In this document: in pieces, positions 1 to 6,055 of the stretch | How positions within the stretch are numbered: the stretch's first letter is position 1 | How the letters are laid out: every line of letters begins with the position of its first letter | Assembly: GCA_900556675.1 (NCBI GenBank) | Contig: USQE01000046.1 | Location: 1-7,586 of the forward strand | DNA length: 7,586 nucleotides | From: an uncultured Collinsella sp. | Lineage (GTDB): Bacteria > Actinomycetota > Coriobacteriia > Coriobacteriales > Coriobacteriaceae | Reading direction: 5' to 3' | Notes under the pieces: model-generated | What the model saw: the letters and a program-made list of their open reading frames with translations, nothing else | Told to the model about the DNA's origin: nothing | The model's database searches: none | Made by a program: the position numbers and the translations under genes

Positions 1-1
1 G

Positions 2-2140
2 GGCGAGATGTACATTAACCATCCCGTCGAGGTAGCTATCATTCTGGCCGACCTCAAGATGGACTGCGATGTGGTGTGCGCCGCGCTGTTGCACGATACC
101 GTCGAGGATACCGAGACCTCGCTTACCGATGTTTCCGGCCTGTTTGGCGATACGGTGGCCGAGCTCGTCGATGGCGTGACCAAGCTCACCAACATCGAAG
201 TCGACAGCATGGACGAGAAGCAGGCCCTCACGCTGCGCAAGATGTTCCTTGCCATGTCCAAGGACATCCGCGTCATCATCGTCAAACTCGCCGACCGCCT
301 GCATAACATGCGCACGCTTGCCGCCCTGCGCGAGGACCGCCGTCTGTTTAAGGCGCGCGAGACCATGGACGTATACGCGCCTCTGGCCGACCGCCTGGGC
401 ATGAGCTCTATCAAGTGGGAGCTTGAGGACCTGTCCTTCTTCTACTTGGAGCCCGATGCCTACCAGCGCATCGCGCGCATGGTAGCCGAGTCGCGCGAGG
501 TTCGCGAGCGTTATCTGGCCGAGACCATCAAGACGCTCACCGATGAACTCAATCGCATTGGTCTTGAGGACTTTCAGATCAACGGTCGTTCCAAGCACTA
601 TTGGTCCATCTATCAAAAGATGAAGCGCAAGGGCAAGGAGTTCTCCGAGATTTACGACCTGGTGGCGCTGCGCGTCATCACTCATTCGGTGCGCGATTGC
701 TATTCCACGCTTGGTGCCGTGCATACCTTGTGGCATCCCATGCCCGGTCGTTTTAAAGACTATATCGCTATGCCCAAGGTCAATAACTACCAGTCGCTTC
801 ATACGACGGTTATCGGCCCCACGGCCCGCCCGCTCGAGATTCAGATTCGAACCTATGAGATGCACGAGCAGGCCGAGTACGGCATCGCCGCCCACTGGCT
901 GTACAAGAAGTCGGGCGGATCGTCTGCCTCCAAGACCAACGATGCGCAGCGTCTGGACGACCAGATTAACTGGCTCAAGCACTCACTCGACTGGGCGGCG
1001 TCAGACGAGATCACCGATGCCAAGGAATACCTGCACTCGCTGAAGGTCGACTTGTTTGACCAGGAGATTTTTGTCTTCACGCCCAAGGGCGAGGTCATGG
1101 CGCTTCGTGCCGGCTCCACGCCGCTCGACTTTGCCTACGCCGTTCACACCGAGGTGGGCAACCACTGTGTCGGCGCTAAGATCAACGGTGCGGTGGCCCC
1201 GCTCACGCACGAGATCAAGACGGGCGACCGCGTTGAAATCCTGACCAACAAGAGTTCCAAGCCGTCGCGTGATTGGCTCAAGATCGTCAAGACGCCTTCG
1301 GCCAAGTCAAAGATTCGCCGTTACTTCGCCGCCGCGACCAAAGACGATGACGCTGCTGCCGGCCGCGATATACTGGCTAAGGACCTGCGCAAGCGCGGGT
1401 ATGGCATCTCTACGCCGCGATCCACGCGTGCGCTCAACGCCGTGGCGGAGCAGTTTAACTTCAAGCAGCTCGAGGACCTTTTTGCAGCCGTTGGCGCGGG
1501 CAAGGTCGCCCCGCGCGCTGTGGGCAATAAGGTCGAGCAAATCTTGGACCCCAAGCCCGAGGAACAGCTCACCAAGGCCGAGGCTATCGCCGAGGTCGTA
1601 AAGCAGCCTGCCCGCGGATCCAACCGCAAATCGCAAAAGCGCGGTAAGAGCGCCAGTAACGGCATTATCGTCAAGGGCGAGAGCAACAGCGGCCTGCTGG
1701 TCCGTCTGGCTCATTGCTGTAACCCCGTGACGGGCGACGACATCGTCGGCTTCATCACGCGCGGTCGTGGCGTTTCGGTGCATCGCGCCAACTGCCCCAA
1801 CGTCAAGGGCCTCATGGAGCACCCCGAGCGCATGATTGACGTAGAGTGGGATGGCGCCGCCGATACGCTTTTCCAGGTCGAGATCGTGGTCGAGTGCCTG
1901 GATCGTATGGGTCTGCTCAAGGACGTCACCATCGCCATTGGCGATGCAGGTGGCAACATCCTTTCCGCCGCCACCTCGACCAACCGCGAAGGTATTGCGA
2001 CCCTGCGTTTTATGGTCGAGATCTCGGACGCGAGTGGTCTGGATCCGCTGCTGGCATCGATTAGCAGCGTCGACTCGGTCTACGATGCACGCCGTTTGAT
2101 GCCTGGCGAGGGCGGGGCTCAGCTCAAGCGTCGCGTATAG
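2..2140 (+). CDS. rel: Bifunctional (p)ppGpp synthetase/hydrolase (Rel/SpoT family), 5'-truncated by window edge
   Basis: This cytosolic stringent-response enzyme makes and hydrolyses (p)ppGpp. The frame is open from base 2, and the first ATG (base 8) lies inside the HD domain, so the true start is upstream. Counting that Met as residue 1, the hydrolase domain shows His5, HD at 29-30, ED at 33-34 and ADRLHN at 95-100. These match the metal and catalytic positions of streptococcal Rel (H53, H77/D78, D144, N148), so roughly 48 N-terminal residues are missing. The synthetase domain has YDLVALRV (Asp217), RFKD (248-251) and LEIQIRT (Glu277). The basic RxKD form is the one found in bifunctional enzymes, not in RelA, which has ExDD. 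A TGS domain (about 350-412), a zinc-finger region (Cys570, Cys571, His592, Cys596) and a C-terminal ACT domain (about 622-698) complete the long-Rel architecture. All key residues of both activities seem intact. The MBL-fold gene follows after 86 bases. Confidence 0.96.
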   Translation, partial: GEMYINHPVEVAIILADLKMDCDVVCAALLHDTVEDTETSLTDVSGLFGDTVAELVDGVTKLTNIEVDSMDEKQALTLRKMFLAMSKDIRVIIVKLADRLHNMRTLAALREDRRLFKARETMDVYAPLADRLGMSSIKWELEDLSFFYLEPDAYQRIARMVAESREVRERYLAETIKTLTDELNRIGLEDFQINGRSKHYWSIYQKMKRKGKEFSEIYDLVALRVITHSVRDCYSTLGAVHTLWHPMPGRFKDYIAMPKVNNYQSLHTTVIGPTARPLEIQIRTYEMHEQAEYGIAAHWLYKKSGGSSASKTNDAQRLDDQINWLKHSLDWAASDEITDAKEYLHSLKVDLFDQEIFVFTPKGEVMALRAGSTPLDFAYAVHTEVGNHCVGAKINGAVAPLTHEIKTGDRVEILTNKSSKPSRDWLKIVKTPSAKSKIRRYFAAATKDDDAAAGRDILAKDLRKRGYGISTPRSTRALNAVAEQFNFKQLEDLFAAVGAGKVAPRAVGNKVEQILDPKPEEQLTKAEAIAEVVKQPARGSNRKSQKRGKSASNGIIVKGESNSGLLVRLAHCCNPVTGDDIVGFITRGRGVSVHRANCPNVKGLMEHPERMIDVEWDGAADTLFQVEIVVECLDRMGLLKDVTIAIGDAGGNILSAATSTNREGIATLRFMVEISDASGLDPLLASISSVDSVYDARRLMPGEGGAQLKRRV

Positions 2141-2178
2141 GCGTGACGAGCGCGCGACAGTAATGATATTGGCTACGT

Positions 2179-2202
2179 TCGGGGCATCGTTTGATGCCTC
2201 GA
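2179..2202 (+). promoter_or_regulatory. 10-bp hairpin between rel and the MBL-fold gene
   Basis: Bases 2179-2188 pair with 2193-2202 over ten positions (one G-U) around a GTTT loop. No T run follows, so it does not look like a standard intrinsic terminator. It ends nine bases before the strong AAGGAGGG ribosome binding site (2212-2219) of the downstream gene. It could be a processing or stability element, or could influence translation. The role is inferred. Confidence 0.4.
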
Positions 2203-2226
2203 CGTTTATAGAAGGAGGGCGCACAC

Positions 2227-2910
2227 ATGGACGCTGCGGCTTTGGACTTAACCCCTCGGGGTACGGCTTCGATTGAGGTGCTTGTAAACGGGCCCATCCA
2301 GACCAACAGTTACGCCGTTATTTCGAGTGGCGAATGCTTGATTATCGATCCCGCTTGGGAAGGCGAAAGCCTCGTTGCGCACATCCGAGCCGAACACCCT
2401 GGCGTGTATGTGCTCGGTTCCGTCTGCACGCACGGTCATGCCGATCATGTTGGCGGTGTAGCCGGGGTTCGGGCCGCCGTTGGCGCTGACGCCTTGTACG
2501 AGCTGTGTGCCAAGGATGTGGCGGTGCCGCATGCGAACATCGAGGAACAGCGAGCTATGTGGGGCATTGAGACGCCTGACCCCGGGGAGCCGACGCGCCT
2601 GCTCGCCGAAGGCGATGCTATCGAGGTGGGCGATATCTGCCTGCAGGTGATCGAGACGCCAGGGCATACGCCGGGCGGGATCGTCTTGTTTGCTGCCACC
2701 GAGCAGGGGAACATTGCCTTTGTGGGCGACACACTATTCCCGGGCAGCCACGGCCGCACCGATCTTTCTGGAGGAGACGAAGCGGCGATTCTGCGCTCGC
2801 TCTCCAAGCTCGCCCGGCTTCTCCCGCCCGATACCGTTTGCCTAACCGGCCATGGCGATTCGACCACCATGGCACGCGAGCTCATGCAGAACCCTTTCAT
2901 GCAGGCGTAG
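2227..2910 (+). CDS. MBL-fold metallo-hydrolase, glyoxalase II-like
   Basis: A 227-residue soluble protein of the metallo-beta-lactamase superfamily. It resembles the short hydroxyacylglutathione-hydrolase-like group (YcbL type), which lacks the extra C-terminal domain of true glyoxalase II. The metal-binding signature THGHADH lies at residues 68-74 (His69, His71, Asp73, His74). Further ligands are expected at His147 in GHTPGG (146-151), Asp168 in GDTLFPG and His209 in GHG. All are present, so a binuclear metal site is likely. The family hydrolyses thioesters or related small molecules, but the substrate here cannot be read from sequence. ATG 2227 is supported by AAGGAGGG at 2212-2219, seven bases upstream. 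A 12-base palindrome (2251-2262, ACCCC/GGGGT) lies in the first codons. Spacing from rel allows co-transcription, but a hairpin lies between them. No signal peptide is seen. Confidence 0.9.
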   Translation: MDAAALDLTPRGTASIEVLVNGPIQTNSYAVISSGECLIIDPAWEGESLVAHIRAEHPGVYVLGSVCTHGHADHVGGVAGVRAAVGADALYELCAKDVAVPHANIEEQRAMWGIETPDPGEPTRLLAEGDAIEVGDICLQVIETPGHTPGGIVLFAATEQGNIAFVGDTLFPGSHGRTDLSGGDEAAILRSLSKLARLLPPDTVCLTGHGDSTTMARELMQNPFMQA

Positions 2911-2940
2911 CTTTATAGTCAGCTCCTGAAGCACGAGAAG

Positions 2941-3016
2941 CGTCCAAACGTCAAGCTATTTTTCCCCAACGGGTCGATTCCGTAGGGCAAACGGTCAAAA
3001 AAAGTCTGTTTGGACG
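2941..3016. repeat. Separated 9-bp perfect inverted repeat in the spacer before fba
   Basis: CGTCCAAAC at 2941-2949 is the exact reverse complement of GTTTGGACG at 3008-3016, with 58 bases between. Inside, ACGG (2969-2972), CCGT (2980-2983) and ACGG (2991-2994) offer two mutually exclusive 4-bp stems. No convincing intrinsic terminator for the upstream gene is seen in 2911-3009. The function is unknown. Confidence 0.4.
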
Positions 3017-3037
3017 ATATTCGTGAACAAACGAACG

Positions 3038-3065
3038 TTTATGCTCGGGTACGCCGTGGTAAAAT
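3038..3065 (+). promoter_or_regulatory. Candidate promoter of fba
   Basis: TAAAAT at 3060-3065 is a good -10 hexamer. A weak -35 (TTTATG, 3038-3043) lies 16 bases upstream. Transcription would start near 3072, giving a leader of about 34 bases. Two overlapping dyads (3020-3035 and 3029-3040) sit at and just upstream of the -35 and could be operator-like. The -35 match is poor, so confidence rests mainly on the -10 and position. Confidence 0.4.
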
Positions 3066-3105
3066 CTCAGGCGTTATCGGAGCAACCTTACAGGAGGTTT
3101 CTTTT

Positions 3106-3972
3106 ATGCTCGTCAACGCAGCAGACATGCTCAAGAAGGCCGAGGCCGGCAAGTACGCTCTCGGTGCCTTCAACACCAACAACCTCGAGTGGACCCTGGC
3201 TATTCTCCAGGCCGCCGAGGAGGCCAAGTCTCCGCTGATCCTTCAGTGCACCGCTGGTGCCGCTAAGTGGATGGGCGGTTTCAAGGTCTGCGCCGACATG
3301 GTCAAGGCTGCCGTCGAGGCCACGGGCGTTACCGTTCCCGTCGCCCTTCACCTCGATCACGGTTCTTACGAGGACTGCTTCAAGTGCATCGAGGCCGGCT
3401 TCACGTCCATCATGTATGACGGCTCTCACGAGGAGACCTTCCAGCTTAACCTCGACCGCACCAAGGAGCTCGTTGAGCTTGCCCACTCCAAGGGCATGTC
3501 CATCGAGGCCGAGGTCGGCGGCATCGGCGGCACCGAGGACGGCGTGACCTCCAACGGCGAGCTCGCTGACCCTGCTGAGTGCAAGCAGATTGCTGACCTG
3601 GGCGTCGACTTCCTCGCCTGCGGCATCGGCAACATCCACGGCGTGTATCCCGCCGACTGGGCTGGCCTTTCCTTCGAGCGTCTGGGCGAGATCAAGGCTC
3701 AGACCGGCGACCTGCCCCTCGTTCTGCACGGTGGTACCGGCATCCCCGAGGATCAGATCAAGAAGGCCATCTCCCTGGGTATCTCCAAGATCAACGTCAA
3801 CACCGACCTGCAGCTCGTCTTCGCCAAGGGCGTCCGCGAGTACATCGAGGCTGGCAAGGATCAGCAGGGCAAGGGCTTTGATCCCCGCAAGCTCCTCAAG
3901 CCTGGACGCGACAACATCGTTGCCCGCACCAAGGAGCTCATGGAGGAGTTTGGCTCCGTCAACAAGGCGTAA
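3106..3972 (+). CDS. fba: Class II fructose-1,6-bisphosphate aldolase
   Basis: A 288-residue, zinc-dependent cytosolic aldolase of glycolysis and gluconeogenesis. It reversibly splits fructose 1,6-bisphosphate into glyceraldehyde 3-phosphate and dihydroxyacetone phosphate. The length is typical of the FbaA class II family. Visible motifs are LHLDHG (81-86, with catalytic Asp84 and zinc ligand His85), YDGSH (104-108), EAEVG (134-138), GNIHG (175-179, zinc ligand His178), VLHGGTG (206-212, zinc ligand His208) and NVNTD (230-234, substrate phosphate binding). The start at 3106 is chosen because AGGAGG at 3092-3097 sits eight bases upstream and the N-terminus (MLVNAADMLKKA) matches the family. 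A TTG at 3010 in frame would add 32 unrelated residues. Codon use is strongly biased to C- and G-ending codons, as expected for a very highly expressed gene. It is probably monocistronic, lying between its own promoter and a large hairpin. Confidence 0.97.
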   Translation: MLVNAADMLKKAEAGKYALGAFNTNNLEWTLAILQAAEEAKSPLILQCTAGAAKWMGGFKVCADMVKAAVEATGVTVPVALHLDHGSYEDCFKCIEAGFTSIMYDGSHEETFQLNLDRTKELVELAHSKGMSIEAEVGGIGGTEDGVTSNGELADPAECKQIADLGVDFLACGIGNIHGVYPADWAGLSFERLGEIKAQTGDLPLVLHGGTGIPEDQIKKAISLGISKINVNTDLQLVFAKGVREYIEAGKDQQGKGFDPRKLLKPGRDNIVARTKELMEEFGSVNKA

Positions 3973-3992
3973 GCGTCGCTAAACTTCCCGCC

Positions 3993-4084
3993 GGAAGCCC
4001 CGTCCCCCTACACTGTTTCCTTTGCGCTCACCTGGCTTCGCCAGAAGTCGCGCCAAGGAAACAGTTCCGGGAGACGGGGCTTCC
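3993..4084 (+). terminator. Very long nested hairpin downstream of fba, probable terminator or palindromic element
   Basis: The structure has three levels. The outer stem pairs GGAAGCCCCGTC (3993-4004) with GACGGGGCTTCC (4073-4084), 12 bp. The middle stem pairs ACTGTTTCCTT (4012-4022) with AAGGAAACAGT (4055-4065), 11 bp, and is extended by GCGC/GCGC (4024-4027 with 4050-4053). The apical stem pairs CTGGC (4032-4036) with GCCAG (4040-4044). The base is followed by TTCGTTT, a weak T tract. It lies 20 bases after the aldolase stop, so a terminator role is likely. It is much longer than a usual intrinsic terminator. CTTCC at 3984-3988 could also pair with GGAAG at 3993-3997 and compete. Confidence 0.7.
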
Positions 4085-4161
4085 TTCGTTTAACGCCGCA
4101 GGGTTACTGGGCTGAATTCATTTTTAATAGGTACCGTTTATCGGTGTTGAGGGTTCCTTTA

Positions 4162-4191
4162 TTGGGGCTTTCTTTTTTATCTCGCTACAAT
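4162..4191 (+). promoter_or_regulatory. Candidate promoter of the transglutaminase-like gene
   Basis: TACAAT at 4186-4191 is a near-consensus -10, with TTGGGG (4162-4167) as a weak -35 at 18-base spacing. The expected transcription start is near 4198. That is downstream of ATG 4190 and about 28 bases before the preferred start at 4226. Confidence 0.5.
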
Positions 4192-4225
4192 GGGCTTCAA
4201 GAGTTCTAATGACTTGGAGTTTGGT

Positions 4226-5659
4226 ATGGCTGTTATTGATGTGCTGCCTTCGGATGGGAAGGTTATTGACGAGGGTCCTGTTGGTTGCTCTGTTGATGTT
4301 TGCTGCGATGACTTTCGTCATCTCGATATTGAACTGCCGCCCGAGATTCTTCGTCTCAAGGATGCCGGCTATTTGACGCGGGCTGTTGCTGCCTGCGATC
4401 GCCTTTTGGAGCAGAATCCTGAGCCTTCCCTGGCAGCCTGCGTTCGTGCCGAGCGGTATCGCATGCTCGAGACGCCGCTTCATTTTTCGGTGTCGCGTGA
4501 TCTGGCTATTGCGATGATTCGCGAGGAGTGGCCTGAGTTTACCGTAGAGCAGTTTGATGACCTGATTAATCGTAAGCGAATTGACTGGCGCTTTATCGAT
4601 GGCGAGCTGTTTGTTCTCGATAACTTCCTCGATTCGCTTCGCGTGTACCCCAGGGAGGTTCCGGGTCTGCGTCCCGATTCTACGGACGGAATTGCGCTTC
4701 GCAACCAGATGCTCAAGGAGATGGAGTCGCAAAACGGGTTGAGTCGCCTCATCACGCTTAAGGCGTCCGTGTCTGTCCCTGGGGCTCTGGAGGGAGAGAC
4801 TGTTCGCGCGTGGCTGCCCGTTGCCGCCGCCTGTCGCCAACAGTCTCATGTCGAGGTTCTCGATATGACGTCGGAGGGCACTGTTGCCTCTGAGAACGTT
4901 TCGGCTCGTACTGTCTCCTGGACATCTTCGACTGAACATTCATTTTCGGTGACCTATCGTTATCACATCGATGCCGCCTATTGCGATATCTATGGTGGCG
5001 CGCTCCCATCGCATCCCTGTATGGACGCGCCCCCGCCCGAGGACACCTCCGAGGACCGTCCGCACATTGCGTTTACGCCGAATCTGCGACAGGTGACGGA
5101 GCGTGTTATTGACGGGCTCGAGGATTCGCTCGATCGCGCTCGCGCCATCTATGATTATCTGACGCAACATATCGACTATCGCTATCAGCCACCATATCTG
5201 CTTTTGGGCTCCATCGCCGATGACTGTGCACACTCGCTCCGCGGCGATTGCGGCGTTATGGCGCTCACGTTTATCACCATGTGCCGTATCGCGGGCGTGC
5301 CTGCTCGTTGGCAGAGCGGCCTGTATGTTGCTCCCGATTCGGTGGGACCGCACGACTGGGCCGAGTTCTTCACACCCCAGACCGGTTGGCTTAACGCCGA
5401 TGTTTCGTTTGGTTCCTCAGCGCGCAGAATGGGGGAGGAGTGGCGTCGTCGTCACTACTTTGGCAATCTCGACCCGTGGCGTATGGTGGCTAACAATCGA
5501 TTCCAGGCTGAGTTTGTGCCTGCTTTCGATGGCATGCGCGAGGATCCCTATGACAACCAGATGGGCGAAGCCTCGGTTAACGGACGCGGGTGCCGCCAGC
5601 GCGAGATGCTTCGTTCGGTCGAACTCATCGAAATGCTCGAAGTTCCATTTTCGGACTAA
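4226..5659 (+). CDS. Transglutaminase-like domain protein with large uncharacterised N-terminal region
   Basis: A 477-residue protein with no signal peptide or membrane segment, so probably cytosolic. The C-terminal part is a transglutaminase-like (papain-fold) core with a complete Cys-His-Asp triad. Cys342 is in RGDCGVMALTFITMCRIAGVP, His376 is in GPHDWAEFF and Asp392 is in LNADVSFG. Such domains may act as proteases, peptidases or amidases, and the substrate is unknown. The first 170 residues, rich in Leu, Glu and Arg and probably mostly helical, are not recognised. A middle segment of about 175-260 looks like a beta-rich domain that often precedes this core. ATG 4226 is preferred because GGAG (4216-4219) lies six bases upstream. 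ATG 4190 would add 12 residues but has no ribosome binding site and overlaps a good -10 element. Codon use has many T-ending codons, unlike the aldolase and ribosomal genes, suggesting low expression. The gene stands alone, with a tRNA after it. Confidence 0.85.
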   Translation: MAVIDVLPSDGKVIDEGPVGCSVDVCCDDFRHLDIELPPEILRLKDAGYLTRAVAACDRLLEQNPEPSLAACVRAERYRMLETPLHFSVSRDLAIAMIREEWPEFTVEQFDDLINRKRIDWRFIDGELFVLDNFLDSLRVYPREVPGLRPDSTDGIALRNQMLKEMESQNGLSRLITLKASVSVPGALEGETVRAWLPVAAACRQQSHVEVLDMTSEGTVASENVSARTVSWTSSTEHSFSVTYRYHIDAAYCDIYGGALPSHPCMDAPPPEDTSEDRPHIAFTPNLRQVTERVIDGLEDSLDRARAIYDYLTQHIDYRYQPPYLLLGSIADDCAHSLRGDCGVMALTFITMCRIAGVPARWQSGLYVAPDSVGPHDWAEFFTPQTGWLNADVSFGSSARRMGEEWRRRHYFGNLDPWRMVANNRFQAEFVPAFDGMREDPYDNQMGEASVNGRGCRQREMLRSVELIEMLEVPFSD

Positions 5660-5680
5660 TCAACAGAAAGCTGTGATAAA
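5650..5680 (+). promoter_or_regulatory. Candidate promoter of tRNA-Leu
   Basis: An extended -10 (TG at 5672-5673, then GATAAA at 5675-5680) lies 18 bases before the tRNA. Only a poor -35 is visible (TTCGGA at 5650-5655, 19-base spacing), inside the last codons of the preceding gene. Transcription would start around 5687. Confidence 0.4.
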
Positions 5681-5698
5681 CTAACTCACGCATTACGT

Positions 5699-5785
5699 GC
5701 CCGAGTGGCGGAATTGGCAGACGCAGTGGACTCAAAATCCACCGTTGGCAACAACGTGCGAGTTCGAGTCTCGCCTCGGGCACCA
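5699..5785 (+). tRNA. tRNA-Leu, anticodon CAA
   Basis: An 87-base class II tRNA. The acceptor stem GCCCGAG (5699-5705) pairs with CTCGGGC (5775-5781), followed by discriminator A and an encoded CCA (5783-5785). The anticodon stem GTGGA/TCCAC encloses loop CTCAAAA, with anticodon CAA at 5733-5735, which reads UUG. The long variable arm (CGTTG GCAA CAACG, 5743-5756) is typical of leucine and serine tRNAs, and A as discriminator fits leucine. The T arm GCGAG-TTCGAGT-CTCGC (5758-5774) is complete. All arms pair well, so the gene appears functional. Confidence 0.97.
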
Positions 5786-5804
5786 TACATGCAAGTGAGC
5801 GTTC

Positions 5805-5831
5805 AAGGGGGTCAAGGCCTCCCCCCTTTTT
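5805..5831 (+). terminator. Intrinsic terminator after tRNA-Leu
   Basis: AAGGGGG (5805-5811) pairs with CCCCCTT (5822-5828) around a 10-base loop and runs into TTTTT (5827-5831). It ends tRNA transcription 20 bases after the mature 3' end and separates it from the infC operon. Confidence 0.85.
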
Positions 5832-5861
5832 CGTGTACGTAATGTGATAACGCGCTGCGCG

Positions 5862-5870
5862 TGTTATTAT
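5862..5870 (+). promoter_or_regulatory. Extended -10 promoter of the infC-rpmI-rplT operon
   Basis: TGTTATTAT (5862-5870) is an extended -10 with hexamer TATTAT. No good -35 is visible, which is common for extended -10 promoters. The expected start is near 5877, giving a leader of about 175 bases before infC. An imperfect dyad (5847-5867) overlaps the element. Confidence 0.5.
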
Positions 5871-5876
5871 CCACAA

Positions 5877-6039
5877 GGCGTTGTTCCCGCAATGCCCTAA
5901 AGAGGAACCCGAGGGTTCCCACCTTTTGGCGCCAATGAGCAGCTGACTGGTCATACAACCTAGATTCCCTTCCTCACACCGAGGATGTCTATGTGTACGA
6001 CCTGGTTGCAAAGAAGCGCCGGGTTATTTTTTTATGAAT
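5877..6039 (+). promoter_or_regulatory. Structured leader of the infC operon with attenuator-like terminator
   Basis: The leader holds several stems: GGAACCC/GGGTTCC (5904-5919), the palindrome TTGGCGCCAA (5926-5935) and TCCTC/GAGGA (5971-5985). The last stem, ACCTGG (6000-6005) with CCGGGT (6019-6024), is followed by a T run (6027-6033) directly before the infC ribosome binding site. Alternative pairings exist. GTTCC (5883-5887) can pair with GGAAC (5904-5908), and CAACC (5956-5960) with GGTTG (6004-6008); the second would disrupt the terminator stem. In Bacillus, this same operon is controlled by L20 binding to its leader and premature termination. The same logic here is inference. Confidence 0.55.
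6000..6033 (+). terminator. Putative attenuator terminator in infC leader
   Basis: A stem of ACCTGG (6000-6005) with CCGGGT (6019-6024), one G-U pair, a 13-base loop, then TAT and six more T residues to 6033. The stem is modest, so termination would probably be partial or regulated. It ends only seven bases before the GGAGGT ribosome binding site of infC. Confidence 0.45.
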
Positions 6040-6055
6040 GGAGGTAGGGAAAATA
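6040..6055 (+). promoter_or_regulatory. Ribosome binding site and ATA initiation codon of infC
   Basis: GGAGGT at 6040-6045 is a strong Shine-Dalgarno sequence, with ATA at 6053-6055 seven bases downstream. No ATG, GTG or TTG lies in frame at proper spacing. The ATG at 6038 overlaps the Shine-Dalgarno itself and has no such site upstream. Rare start codons in infC (AUU in Escherichia coli) are known to allow IF3 to repress its own synthesis. Confidence 0.75.

Noticed and set aside
1307..2224. 305-codon open frame on the minus strand across the 3' half of rel
   Set aside because: It is antisense to a fully conserved Rel protein. Such long antisense frames arise from codon bias in GC-rich genes, and no recognisable domain or ribosome binding site is seen.
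3010..3105. N-terminal extension of fba from TTG 3010
   Set aside because: The 32 added residues match nothing in the family, there is no good ribosome binding site, and a promoter -10 lies inside. ATG 3106 has AGGAGG at ideal spacing.
3088..3729. 213-codon minus-strand frame over fba
   Set aside because: It is a shadow of the highly biased aldolase codons, low in complexity (rich in Leu, Gly, Val, Glu), with no family resemblance.
4190..4225. Start of the transglutaminase-like gene at ATG 4190
   Set aside because: No Shine-Dalgarno is present and the ATG overlaps a TACAAT -10. ATG 4226 has GGAG six bases upstream.
4124..4939. 271-codon minus-strand frame over the transglutaminase-like gene
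   Set aside because: The sense frame has a complete catalytic core, a promoter and a ribosome binding site. The antisense frame has no recognisable domain.
5625..6011. 128-codon minus-strand frame spanning the tRNA and infC leader
   Set aside because: It is translated antisense through tRNA-Leu, producing the familiar spurious LELAR-type peptide seen in mis-annotated tRNA regions.
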